Assembly (NCBI RefSeq): GCF_902809855.1
Contig: NZ_CADDWJ010000003.1
Span: 62,001-126,000 of the forward strand
DNA length: 64,000 bases
Direction: 5' to 3'
From: Acinetobacter sp. Marseille-Q1618
Lineage (GTDB): Bacteria; Pseudomonadota; Gammaproteobacteria; Pseudomonadales; Moraxellaceae
The position numbers and the translations under genes were made by a program. How positions within the stretch are numbered: position 1 is the first letter of the stretch; each line of letters starts with the position of its first letter. The notes beneath the pieces are model-generated. The model was not told the DNA's origin and ran no database searches. It saw only the letters and a program-made list of their open reading frames with translations. Below, piece after piece: positions 17,776 through 26,442 of the stretch.

Positions 17776-19437
17776 TTAACTACGAACTGCACATTGACTG
17801 AGCATATTATTATTTGGGTTAATCACTTGCGTTCTCACGCCCAACAGACTTAACAAGCTTGGAAATAAATTATCCTGACTCAAGCTTTTGGTTTTTTGCT
17901 GCGCTAAACAATTCACCTGTGCGGCATTGGCTTGTTTCCAGCTCTCCGAGAACCACATCAGCATCGGCACATGAGTTTGCTGAGTGGGTGCAATGGAATA
18001 CGGCGCACCATGTAAATACATGCCATGCTCACCAGTCGACTCACCATGATCAGATAAATACCAAAATCCTGTTCTATATTGCGTTTGTGCTTTTAAAATT
18101 TCAATCACTTGATTCAACACATGGTCAGTATAAATAATACTATTGTCATAACTGTTCAATAATTCTTCACGTGTACAGCCTTGAATCGCATTAGTATCAC
18201 AAGTTGGCTTAAACTTCTGAAACTCTTTAGGCGCACGCTTATAATACGCTGGCCCATGACTGCCTACTTGATGTAATACAATTAAACGCGGTGCAGTATC
18301 ATTTTTCGGAATCGTAGAAATATATTGTTTTAAACTGTCGAGTAAAATACCATCTAAACACTCACCATCTTTACACCATTTTTGTTTTAAACTTTCAGGA
18401 ATTGTGTATTGTTCAACCCGATTACAGGTACCTTTACAACCTGAATTATTATCAATCCACGTCACTTTATAACCTGCACGTTGTGCAATATCTAACAGTC
18501 CTTCGCGATGGCTGGCAAGCTGCTCATCGTATTCAGTTCTTGGCATCCCTGAAAACATACATGGAACCGAAACAGCCGTTGCGGTACCACATGAACTCAC
18601 CTGCGTATAATTCATAATGCCAGTTTGTTTGGATAATTCTGGATTGGTATTTTTAGTATAACCATTTAAAGAAAAACTCTCAGCTCGTGCAGTTTCCCCC
18701 ACCACAAGTACCATCAGTTTGGGATGTTTTTGTGTTGAGGTATCTTCAACCAAATGTGCATCTTCTCCATAACGAATTAAGGGTAAATTTTGTTTTGGTG
18801 CTCTTTTATGGAAATATGAACTGGTCGCAGCAAAAGCATTTTGTGGTGAGATCATCCCCTTTAAATCTCGATGTTCTCTAAATATCGCAGCAAAATCAAC
18901 ATAATAAATAAACAGTAAACAGCCAATAACTGCAATAGAAGCCACACTACTGGCTAATTTTTTCAGTAATGTTTTAGAGATTGGCTCATAAGCAATATTC
19001 ATTTTTAAAATCAATAGAATAGGCAAAATAACAAATACACTTGTCCATAATAGAAACCGTGGTGAAATCAGGTCACGCACTTCAGCAGGATCCGTCTGCA
19101 TCATATTTTGAATCTGGTCTGGTGAAATCACCACACCCAATGAATTAACAAAATAAGCACTAAATCCGCCCACAAAAACCAATAAAATCGTGACTGCCTT
19201 AAGCGTCCATTTCCAGCCTAAAATCTGTAAAATGAGATTATATAATGCAATCAAAATAACCGCTGTTGCCGCCAAAAAAGCAAATGATTTTACGCCTTGA
19301 TAAGGCGTTAAAAGGTGAATCTGACGATAAAAAGCAAAGTTTAAGCACACACCTAGCCATACTGCCATTACCAAGATAAAAACAGTGAATGACACGCTTA
19401 TTTTTCGATTTAATTGTTTCTGTATAAAGCCCAACAT
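17776..19437 (-). CDS. pmrC: Lipid A phosphoethanolamine transferase PmrC/EptA
   Basis: PmrC adds phosphoethanolamine from phosphatidylethanolamine to lipid A, lowering negative charge and polymyxin binding, and releases diacylglycerol. The N-terminus has five hydrophobic helices. The periplasmic catalytic domain carries the nucleophile threonine in VVGETARAESFSLNGY. Zinc-site residues are seen in the YLSDHGESTGEHGMYLHG region, and several paired cysteines are present (SSCGTATAVSVPCMF, CKGTCNRV), typical of disulfide-stabilised EptA. It heads pmrCAB. The ATG at 19437 is preferred; an ATG at 19455 would add six residues and neither start has a strong Shine-Dalgarno sequence. Confidence 0.93.
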   Translation of the reverse strand: MLGFIQKQLNRKISVSFTVFILVMAVWLGVCLNFAFYRQIHLLTPYQGVKSFAFLAATAVILIALYNLILQILGWKWTLKAVTILLVFVGGFSAYFVNSLGVVISPDQIQNMMQTDPAEVRDLISPRFLLWTSVFVILPILLILKMNIAYEPISKTLLKKLASSVASIAVIGCLLFIYYVDFAAIFREHRDLKGMISPQNAFAATSSYFHKRAPKQNLPLIRYGEDAHLVEDTSTQKHPKLMVLVVGETARAESFSLNGYTKNTNPELSKQTGIMNYTQVSSCGTATAVSVPCMFSGMPRTEYDEQLASHREGLLDIAQRAGYKVTWIDNNSGCKGTCNRVEQYTIPESLKQKWCKDGECLDGILLDSLKQYISTIPKNDTAPRLIVLHQVGSHGPAYYKRAPKEFQKFKPTCDTNAIQGCTREELLNSYDNSIIYTDHVLNQVIEILKAQTQYRTGFWYLSDHGESTGEHGMYLHGAPYSIAPTQQTHVPMLMWFSESWKQANAAQVNCLAQQKTKSLSQDNLFPSLLSLLGVRTQVINPNNNMLSQCAVRS

Positions 19438-19483
19438 CTCAGTCTGATCGCACATAAAAGATGCTTGACTGTAAAAATTAAAA

Positions 19484-19500
19484 CTTAAAAAACACTTAAT
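19484..19500 (-). promoter_or_regulatory. Candidate PmrA box upstream of pmrCAB
   Basis: On the minus strand ATTAAG-TGTTT-TTTAAG exactly fits the PmrA direct repeat HTTAAD-N5-HTTAAD. It lies about 47 bases before the pmrC start, as expected for autoregulation of pmrCAB. No clear -10 hexamer was identified. Confidence 0.75.
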
Positions 19501-19581
19501 TCAACCTGAAACAGCTTTAAGAAATACAATTAACTTATTAAAATTAATCATTTTAATGTGATTTTATATTTTACTATTGGT

Positions 19582-20862
19582 TTAATTTTCCTGTATTGGT
19601 TTTCGTCCTTGTTTTGCCCACATAAAGATAGGGACTAAACACAATAATCCAATACAGCAGATCACCAATAAATAATCAAAATACCCCAACCAATCCCCTA
19701 AAATACCACTGAGGCTATATAACACACCACTGACCGCTGCCATCACAGACACTTGAAAAGTAAAATCTGTCCCTGCGTGACTTTTGCGACTGTATTGCAT
19801 CACCAAAGTTAAAATCACGACCAACAACATGGCAGAGAACATATCTTCTAAAGCATTAATCAAGTAAATCAAAACATGATTTACCTTTATCTGTTGTTCA
19901 AGTTGATTAGCCAACCAAACATACCCAGCCAAACTGATTAGCTTTAATATAGAAAATAAAATCAGTGCTCGAACACGTGAAAAATACTGTAAATATATGC
20001 TAGCTAAACCTGCGCCACACAAGGCCGCTGCTGCACCGAGCATAGTGATATACACACCAATTTGAGTATAGGATAAGCCCAAATCCACCAACAACGGTTT
20101 AGTAATAGGCCCTGCTAAACCATCAGCAATTTTAATGCTACATAGTACGATTAACCACAGCAGCATTATTTTTGTGCTTAAAAAATAGCGTAAATACGCT
20201 TGAATATGCTGCAATATCTGCGCTGTAAGCAGCGTTTTATCAGCTTGTTTAGATTGTTCAATATGTAAATGGTGTTGTGGTTCTCGGTAAAATAAAGCAG
20301 GAATTATATTTAAAAATACGATAGCGGCTAAAACCCAAAATGTAGTTTGCCATGTCAAACTATCCAATGCCCATAAAATCACACCGCCACCGACAATAAA
20401 TCCTAAACGTGAACCTACCACTTGAAACATATTGCCCCAATGTTGCTGTTCACCTTTCAGAATATTGACCGCTAAAGCATCGGTGGCAATATCTTGAGTC
20501 GCACCAATTCCATTCATCAACAACAACACAATAAAAAATCCCAAAAGATACAAAGGTTGATTTAAGGCTTGGATGGGTAAAAAAGATAAAACGATTAAAA
20601 TGACAACCGTAAGCAACTGACTGGGAATAATCCAACTTCGATAATGCCCAAAAGCTGATGAACCATAACGATCAACCCAAGGTGCCCACAACACTTTAAT
20701 TGCCCAAGGTGCCATCAACAAACCAAAACCACCAATATGTGTCAGCGAAACCCCTTGCGCGCGTAAAATCACAGGCAAAGCATGCGTCATAAAACCCACA
20801 GGTAAACCTTGCGCCCAATACAATGAAAACAGCAAAACATAGAGTTGTGGTGCTTTTATCAT
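19582..20862 (-). CDS. MFS transporter of the AmpG/RhtX-like type
   Basis: A protein of about 426 residues with twelve hydrophobic helices. The start (PQLYVLLFSLYWAQGLPVGF) and the APWAIKVLWAPWVDRYG loop resemble the AmpG and RhtX/FptX transporters, which import muropeptides or ferri-siderophores. NGIGATQDIATDALAVN is also a family-like segment. No siderophore or ampG-linked gene adjoins it, so the substrate is open. The ATG at 20862, preceded by AAGG at nine bases, is preferred over an in-frame GTG at 20880 that overlaps that ribosome binding site. Confidence 0.8.
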   Translation of the reverse strand: MIKAPQLYVLLFSLYWAQGLPVGFMTHALPVILRAQGVSLTHIGGFGLLMAPWAIKVLWAPWVDRYGSSAFGHYRSWIIPSQLLTVVILIVLSFLPIQALNQPLYLLGFFIVLLLMNGIGATQDIATDALAVNILKGEQQHWGNMFQVVGSRLGFIVGGGVILWALDSLTWQTTFWVLAAIVFLNIIPALFYREPQHHLHIEQSKQADKTLLTAQILQHIQAYLRYFLSTKIMLLWLIVLCSIKIADGLAGPITKPLLVDLGLSYTQIGVYITMLGAAAALCGAGLASIYLQYFSRVRALILFSILKLISLAGYVWLANQLEQQIKVNHVLIYLINALEDMFSAMLLVVILTLVMQYSRKSHAGTDFTFQVSVMAAVSGVLYSLSGILGDWLGYFDYLLVICCIGLLCLVPIFMWAKQGRKPIQEN

Positions 20863-20990
20863 GTGGTGTTTGCCTTTCACTCAAATGGGTTGGGTTAAGA
20901 ATTGTTATTTTGCTGATTTATATTCATTTATCAATGTATACTTTTAGTTAAAGTTTAACATTTACAAACAGTTTCAATCTTATATGAACA

Positions 20991-21617
20991 ATGACAATAC
21001 ATTTTCCAGAACTTCCTGACCAAGTTCCCTGTCGTGGAACCTTAAAAAGTAGAGCTTTTTTTAGAAAGCTTTATCTTGCACAAGGATGGCGCTTTGAAGG
21101 AGAATTTCCCAATATCCCCAAAGCAGTCGCAATTGTTTCACCGCATACCTCTAACTTTGATGGATTGTATGCATTTTTAGCGATGCTCGGCATTGGCTTA
21201 AAGGTCACGATTTTTGGTAAAGACAGTTTATTTAAACCACCGTTTGACACGTTGTTTAAATGGATTGGGGTAATTCCTGTGCATCGTGATTCACCACATG
21301 GTTTAACCCAACAAATTATTAATATTATCCAATCTACAGAGAGAATCTGGATTGCGATTGCGCCTGAAGGTACACGTAAACAAGCTGAAAAAATCAAAAG
21401 CGGATTTTATCATATTGCCATGGGTGCAAATATTCCGATCGTCATGTTTGCCTTTGATTATGATGCTAAAGTGATTCGCTGTTTGGGAGTATTACAAGCT
21501 ACTGGCGATTATGATGCAGATTTAGCTAAAATTTTTCAGCATTATGAAGGTCGTTTTTCACCAAAGAATCCAGCTCGATTGGCAAAACCTTTACAAAAAC
21601 TTTTTACAAAGCGCTAG
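20991..21617 (+). CDS. Lysophospholipid acyltransferase-like protein (PlsC family)
   Basis: A 208-residue acyltransferase with the H-x4-D catalytic box (VSPHTSNFDGLYAF), the GVIPVHRDSPHG block and the APEGTRK box in order, as in 1-acylglycerol-3-phosphate acyltransferases. It has no long membrane anchor and is shorter than canonical PlsC. It is probably one of the accessory family members that recycle lysophospholipids or modify other acceptors. A patatin-like lipase gene follows 66 bases downstream, so the two could be a lipid remodelling pair. Confidence 0.85.
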   Translation: MTIHFPELPDQVPCRGTLKSRAFFRKLYLAQGWRFEGEFPNIPKAVAIVSPHTSNFDGLYAFLAMLGIGLKVTIFGKDSLFKPPFDTLFKWIGVIPVHRDSPHGLTQQIINIIQSTERIWIAIAPEGTRKQAEKIKSGFYHIAMGANIPIVMFAFDYDAKVIRCLGVLQATGDYDADLAKIFQHYEGRFSPKNPARLAKPLQKLFTKR

Positions 21618-21683
21618 AAAATCATGTCGCAATCTGTTGTGATGTTGCGCATATTTTGCTTGATTGATGAATAGACAAATACC

Positions 21684-22601
21684 ATGCAGATAAAACACTT
21701 TGGACTCATTGGCTTACTTGGTTTGGCATTGGTCGGTTGTGATAAAACCGTAAAAACACCACCGACAACTACAGCGATTAAAGCACGTGAACCTGTGATT
21801 GCGATTGCTTTAGGCGGTGGCGGTGCGAAAGGTTTTGCACATATTGGTGTGATCAAAGTACTAGAGTCACACGGTATTAAACCGAAGATCGTGACAGGCA
21901 CCAGTGCGGGCAGTTTTGTTGGTAGTATTTATGCCAGTGGTAAAACACCTTATCAAATGCAACAAATCGCCTTACAACTCAAAGAATCTGATATTCGAGA
22001 TCTGACCTTGAACCGACAAGGCATTGTTTTGGGTGAAAAACTACAAAACTATGTGAATAATCATGTGGCAAATAAACCGATTGAAAAATTTCCAATTCGT
22101 TTTGCTGCGGTAGCAACACGCTTAGATAACGGTAAAAAGGTAGAATTTATCAAAGGCAATGCAGGGCAAGCTGTTCGCGCATCATGCAGTATTCCCAATG
22201 TCTTTGTACCAACAACGATTGGCAATACCAAATATGTCGATGGTGGACTAGTCAGCCCAATTCCTGTACAAACTGCAAAAAGTATGGGCGCAGATATTGT
22301 GATTGCAGTAGATATTTCTGCACGTCCATCAGGCAGTCAACCGATGAACATGTGGGGCCTGCTCGATCAAACCATTAATATTATGGGACAACAAAGTATT
22401 AATTCTGAACTCTCTCAAGCCAATATCGTGATTCAACCTAAAGTTGGACACTTAGGGACTTTGGACTTAAAAGCAAGTAACCAAGCGATTTTGGAAGGCG
22501 AAAAAGCAGCACAACTCAAGATTACTGCTATTCAAAATGCCATTAACAACTTTAAAAAATCTCCTGCTGCATTACAACCTGCACCTAAAGCCAGAATCTA
22601 A
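21684..22601 (+). CDS. Patatin-like phospholipase lipoprotein (RssA-like)
   Basis: A 305-residue protein with a lipobox (LALVGC near residues 15-20), so probably anchored to a membrane in the periplasm. The patatin motifs are complete: oxyanion GGGGAKGFAHIG, nucleophile serine in GTSAGS, and catalytic aspartate in VDGGLVSP. Such proteins are serine-aspartate acyl hydrolases acting on phospholipids. The C-terminal tail is Ala/Pro-rich. Distance and orientation suggest co-expression with the acyltransferase upstream. A clear terminator follows. Confidence 0.88.
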   Translation: MQIKHFGLIGLLGLALVGCDKTVKTPPTTTAIKAREPVIAIALGGGGAKGFAHIGVIKVLESHGIKPKIVTGTSAGSFVGSIYASGKTPYQMQQIALQLKESDIRDLTLNRQGIVLGEKLQNYVNNHVANKPIEKFPIRFAAVATRLDNGKKVEFIKGNAGQAVRASCSIPNVFVPTTIGNTKYVDGGLVSPIPVQTAKSMGADIVIAVDISARPSGSQPMNMWGLLDQTINIMGQQSINSELSQANIVIQPKVGHLGTLDLKASNQAILEGEKAAQLKITAIQNAINNFKKSPAALQPAPKARI

Positions 22602-22612
22602 TTTTTGAAAAT

Positions 22613-22651
22613 AATGACCAACTTTCATAAAACAAGTTGGTCATTTTTTAA
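22613..22651 (+). terminator. Terminator after the patatin-like gene
   Basis: A 12-base-pair perfect stem (22613-22624 with 22634-22645) is followed by a run of T residues. Confidence 0.9.
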
Positions 22652-22730
22652 TATTCATTTTCTCTTCAATCTGTTACATTGGATGTGATGATTCGTCATC
22701 TATCTCCATGATCAAGATTAGAGTAGACGT

Positions 22731-23204
22731 ATGAATTTTATAATAGAACCTTGGCATTGGTTGGTTTTGGGTATTGTTCTGATACTCTTTGAACTGATTT
22801 TGCCTTCTTTTGCTGCATTGTGGTTTGGAATCGCAGCGACTTTCGTTGCCATTCTTTTTTGGCTTTTTCCAAGCATGTCGTTAACCACTCAGATCATTTT
22901 CTGGCTCATTTTGTCCGTGACCTGTACGGTTTCTTGGTTCAAATTTATCAAACCTTTATCTATAGATAAAACCAAAGCAGGTTTGCCACGTGAATCCACC
23001 ATTGGTCAAGTTGGCATGGTGATTCAGGCTGATTTAGCCCATGATCAAGTCAAAGTACGCTTTCCGATGCCTGTTTTAGGTGCGGATGAATGGAACTGTC
23101 GATCACTCTCCCCTGTTGCTGTGGGTGATCGTGTACGTGTGGTTGATATTTCAGGCAATGATTTGGTGATTCAACCTCATCAAACTACCCCATCCCCATT
23201 ATAA
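22731..23204 (+). CDS. NfeD-family membrane protein
   Basis: A 157-residue short-form NfeD protein. The N-terminal half has two to three hydrophobic helices, including a FELILPSFAALWFGIAA segment. The C-terminal half is a small beta-rich OB-fold domain (GQVGMVIQADL to DLVIQPH). Short NfeD proteins work with SPFH-domain partners in membrane quality control, and the SPFH gene starts 22 bases downstream, matching that pairing. The protease domain found in long NfeD proteins is absent. Confidence 0.88.
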   Translation: MNFIIEPWHWLVLGIVLILFELILPSFAALWFGIAATFVAILFWLFPSMSLTTQIIFWLILSVTCTVSWFKFIKPLSIDKTKAGLPRESTIGQVGMVIQADLAHDQVKVRFPMPVLGADEWNCRSLSPVAVGDRVRVVDISGNDLVIQPHQTTPSPL

Positions 23205-23226
23205 TTTTTTAAAAAGAGGAATAAAA

Positions 23227-24081
23227 ATGTCAATTGGTTCAATTATTGCAATTGCTCTCGCTGTCTTAGTTGTGGTCACGATATTCAAAGGTGTTCGCAT
23301 TGTTCCGCAAGGTTATAAATGGATCGTGCAACGTTTAGGTAAATATGACAGCACTTTAAGTCCAGGACTAAATTTTATTATTCCTTATGTCGATGAAGTA
23401 GCTTATAAAATTACCACCAAAGATATTGTGTTAGATATTCCCTCGCAGGAAGTCATCACCCGTGACAACGCTGTATTGCTCATGAATGCTGTGGCATATA
23501 TCAATATCACTACACCAGAAAAAGCAGTGTATGGTATTGAAAATTATACATGGGCGATTCAAAACCTCGTGCAAACCTCATTACGTTCTATCGTGGGTGA
23601 AATGGACTTGGACGATGCTTTGTCTTCACGTGATCATATCAAAGCCAAGCTAAAAGCTGCGATTTCCGATGATATTTCCGATTGGGGGATTACCCTAAAA
23701 ACTGTGGAAATTCAAGATATTCAACCTTCTGCAACCATGCAATCAGCAATGGAAGCACAGGCTGCAGCTGAACGTCAGCGTCGTGCAACCGTCACCAAAG
23801 CGGATGGTGAAAAACAAGCTGCAATTTTAGAAGCAGATGGACGTTTAGAAGCCTCTCGCCGTGATGCTGAAGCACAAGTTGTATTAGCAGAAGCATCTCA
23901 AAAAGCCATTTCAATGGTGACTTCTGCTGTGGGAGATAAAGAAATTCCTGTAGCCTATCTGCTAGGTGAACAATATGTCAAAGCCATGCAAGATATGGCG
24001 AAATCTAACAATGCGAAAACTGTGGTATTACCAGCAGATGTGTTAAATACCATACGCGGCGTCATGGGTAGAAACAACTAA
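23227..24081 (+). CDS. SPFH/band 7 (stomatin/QmcA-like) protein
   Basis: A 284-residue protein with one N-terminal membrane anchor followed by an SPFH domain (RIVPQGYKWIVQRLGKY to about residue 170). An Ala/Glu-rich coiled coil follows (AQAAAERQRRATVTKADGEKQAA), then a short C-terminal helix. Such proteins oligomerise in the inner membrane and scaffold proteases. The ribosome binding site AAGAGGA is strong. With the NfeD gene immediately upstream, this is a standard NfeD-SPFH operon. Confidence 0.92.
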   Translation: MSIGSIIAIALAVLVVVTIFKGVRIVPQGYKWIVQRLGKYDSTLSPGLNFIIPYVDEVAYKITTKDIVLDIPSQEVITRDNAVLLMNAVAYINITTPEKAVYGIENYTWAIQNLVQTSLRSIVGEMDLDDALSSRDHIKAKLKAAISDDISDWGITLKTVEIQDIQPSATMQSAMEAQAAAERQRRATVTKADGEKQAAILEADGRLEASRRDAEAQVVLAEASQKAISMVTSAVGDKEIPVAYLLGEQYVKAMQDMAKSNNAKTVVLPADVLNTIRGVMGRNN

Positions 24082-24103
24082 ATTATTATTTTTCAATAGA
24101 ATA

Positions 24104-24131
24104 GGCAGTTTTTGGACTGCCAATTTTTTTA
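24104..24131 (+). terminator. Terminator after the SPFH gene
   Basis: GGCAGT (24104-24109) pairs with ACTGCC (24116-24121) and is followed by AA and seven T residues. Confidence 0.85.
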
Positions 24132-24236
24132 TGCGCAATAATTGGTCAGCAAAGAATGTGAAATTATGATTAAATTTCACGTTATTTTTGAAATATACCA
24201 TTTCAAAATGTTGTTTTACAAACACTTGGACTGCGT

Positions 24237-25733
24237 ATGAGTTCCCTAAACCCCACCTTAATCACCTTTATGTTCTATATTGTTGCCATGATTGTGATTG
24301 GCTTATTAGCATATCGAGCAACTCAAGATTTTTCTGACTATATTTTAGGTGGACGCCGTTTAGGTAGTTTCGTCACTGCATTATCAGCAGGTGCATCGGA
24401 CATGAGTGGTTGGCTACTCATGGGCTTACCTGGAGCGATTTATCTGTTTGGCTTGTCAAAAATGTGGATTGCTATCGGTTTGATCATTGGCGCATGGCTG
24501 AATTGGCTCTTGGTTGCAGGTCGTTTACGTGTACATACTGAAGTACAAAATAATGCCCTTACCTTGCCTGACTATTTTTCAAATCGTTTTGATGACCGTA
24601 AGAAAATCTTACGTATCATTTCAGCAGTGGTGATTCTGATCTTCTTTGCGGTGTATTGTGCTTCGGGTATGGTCGCAGGCGCACGTTTGTTTGAAGGCAT
24701 GTTTGAGATGTCATATAACACTGCGCTGTGGGTTAGCGCGATTGCCACGATCAGTTATGTATTTATTGGTGGTTTTTTAGCTGTCAGTTGGACAGATACC
24801 ATTCAAGCAACTTTGATGATTTTTGCATTATTACTTACGCCGATTGTTACCATTTTAAGTATTGGTGATCTATCTCAAGTGACGATGGCGCTAGAGGCAG
24901 CTCGTCCACATGCGTTAGATTTATTTACCGATTTAAGTACCGTTGCTGTGATTTCATCGCTTGCATGGGGCTTAGGCTATTTTGGTCAACCGCATATTTT
25001 AGTCCGTTTTATGGCAATAGATTCGGTTAAATCTATTCCCAATGCCCGCCGTATCGGGATGATATGGATGACGCTATGTCTAGGTGGCGCTGTGGCTGCT
25101 GGTTTCTTCGGTATCGCATTTTTTTATATACATCCAGAACTTGCCGCTAATGTCAGTGCAAATCACGAAACTGTATTTATTGAACTCACGAAGATTTTAT
25201 TCAATCCTTGGATTGCAGGCATTGTCTTAGCAGCAATTTTAGCTGCCGTAATGAGTACGCTCAGTTGTCAACTACTCGTATGTTCAAGCACCTTGACTGA
25301 AGATTTCTACAAAGCATTTATCCGCAAATCGGCTTCACAAAAAGAATTGGTTTGGGTTGGACGCTTAATGGTGTTATTAATTGCGGTCTTAGCGATTGTT
25401 TTAGCACATGATCCAGATTCAGAAGTATTGGGCTTAGTGGCAAATGCATGGGCTGGTTTTGGTGCAGCGTTTGGACCATTAATCATTTTCTCTTTGTTAT
25501 GGAAACGTATGACTTTGTCAGGTGCAATTGCAGGCATGGTAGTAGGAGCTGTGGTGGTGATTCTTTGGGTCACTGTACCTGAACTGATTGCAACTGAACT
25601 TTACTCGATTATTCCAGGCTTTATTGCATCGACCGTTGCGATCATTGCCATCAGTTTACTCAGTAAAAAACCAAATGCAGAGATAATTCAACGTTTTGAT
25701 CAAGCAGATCAATGCTATCAGCAATCAAAATAA
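24237..25733 (+). CDS. putP: Sodium/proline symporter
   Basis: A 498-residue solute:sodium symporter with about thirteen helices. PutP-like signatures include TQDFSDYILGGRRLGSFVTALSAGASDMSGWLLMG (in parts), the LPDYFSNRF block and GYFGQPHILVRFMAI. Length and motifs match E. coli PutP closely. It imports proline driven by sodium for catabolism or osmoprotection. No putA gene is adjacent. It has its own terminator. Confidence 0.92.
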   Translation: MSSLNPTLITFMFYIVAMIVIGLLAYRATQDFSDYILGGRRLGSFVTALSAGASDMSGWLLMGLPGAIYLFGLSKMWIAIGLIIGAWLNWLLVAGRLRVHTEVQNNALTLPDYFSNRFDDRKKILRIISAVVILIFFAVYCASGMVAGARLFEGMFEMSYNTALWVSAIATISYVFIGGFLAVSWTDTIQATLMIFALLLTPIVTILSIGDLSQVTMALEAARPHALDLFTDLSTVAVISSLAWGLGYFGQPHILVRFMAIDSVKSIPNARRIGMIWMTLCLGGAVAAGFFGIAFFYIHPELAANVSANHETVFIELTKILFNPWIAGIVLAAILAAVMSTLSCQLLVCSSTLTEDFYKAFIRKSASQKELVWVGRLMVLLIAVLAIVLAHDPDSEVLGLVANAWAGFGAAFGPLIIFSLLWKRMTLSGAIAGMVVGAVVVILWVTVPELIATELYSIIPGFIASTVAIIAISLLSKKPNAEIIQRFDQADQCYQQSK

Positions 25734-25757
25734 TGCTGTCTTATCCACTCCCCTTGC

Positions 25758-25787
25758 AATAATGGGACACAAATTGTCCCATTATTT
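25758..25787 (+). terminator. Probable terminator after putP
   Basis: A 12-base-pair perfect stem (25758-25769 with 25775-25786) has a five-base loop. The T-run is short, so efficiency is uncertain. Confidence 0.7.
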
Positions 25788-25862
25788 GTCAAAAATCACA
25801 TTACATGTTAATAAAATATTATGTTATTGTAATTTTTTAATATTGATTTGGGTAGACTTGCA

Positions 25863-26048
25863 TTGAAAAAGTTAAAACGTCTTTATCTACGCCCTCAAGA
25901 TCCTACTTTTATTTGGCTATCTTCTTTTATTTTTACTGCAGAAAAAGAAAAATGGAGTAAAGCTGAAATTCAAGAAGTTGTACAAGCTGTTAAGAACTCA
26001 GATCGTGATGGTGCTTTTGAAACACTTGTCAACTTAATTGAAATTTGA
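25863..26048 (+). CDS. Small conserved protein, tandem copy 1
   Basis: A 61-residue protein of unknown function, rich in charged residues. It contains LRPQD, a hydrophobic-aromatic FIWLSSFIFTAEKEKW block and a predicted C-terminal amphipathic helix (AEIQEVVQAVKNSDRD). The next gene encodes a paralogue with 49 of 61 identical residues. The TTG at 25863 is chosen because it aligns exactly with the TTG start of copy 2. A TTG at 25848 would add a non-conserved MGRLA extension. It has no signal peptide and no Cys. Confidence 0.7.
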   Translation: MKKLKRLYLRPQDPTFIWLSSFIFTAEKEKWSKAEIQEVVQAVKNSDRDGAFETLVNLIEI

Positions 26049-26152
26049 AATAAGCAATATCTTTTTACATCAATAAAAATTAAAAGATATGTTATATTAT
26101 TACAATAATTATATTTAATATAATTGCTATAAATTAATTTGGATAGAGAAAA

Positions 26153-26338
26153 TTGAAAAAGTTAAAACAGCTTCACTTGCGACCTCAAGACACGCCTTTT
26201 ATTTGGTTATCTTCGTTTATTTTTACTGCAGAAAAAGAAAAGTGGACTAAGGCTGAAATTCAAGAAGTTGTACAAGCTGTAAAGCATTTAGATCGTGACA
26301 GTGCCTTTGAAAAGCTCACTAGTTTGATTGAAATGTAA
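26153..26338 (+). CDS. Small conserved protein, tandem copy 2
   Basis: A 61-residue paralogue of the preceding gene, 104 bases downstream of it. Conservation is strongest at the FIWLSSFIFTAEKEKW block and the AEIQEVVQAVK helix, with variation at the N-terminus and near residues 45-58. It also starts with TTG, preceded by GGATAGAGAAAA. Substitutions between copies are mostly conservative and the frame is intact in both, indicating selection on protein rather than decay. Function unknown. Confidence 0.7.
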   Translation: MKKLKQLHLRPQDTPFIWLSSFIFTAEKEKWTKAEIQEVVQAVKHLDRDSAFEKLTSLIEM

Positions 26339-26442
26339 ACGAAATAAAGCGATAAAACATATATCCTCTATTTTTAAATAAATCATGAATCACAAGTAAA
26401 AGCACTATTTCACTTGTGATTTCACAATCTTTAAATACTGCT

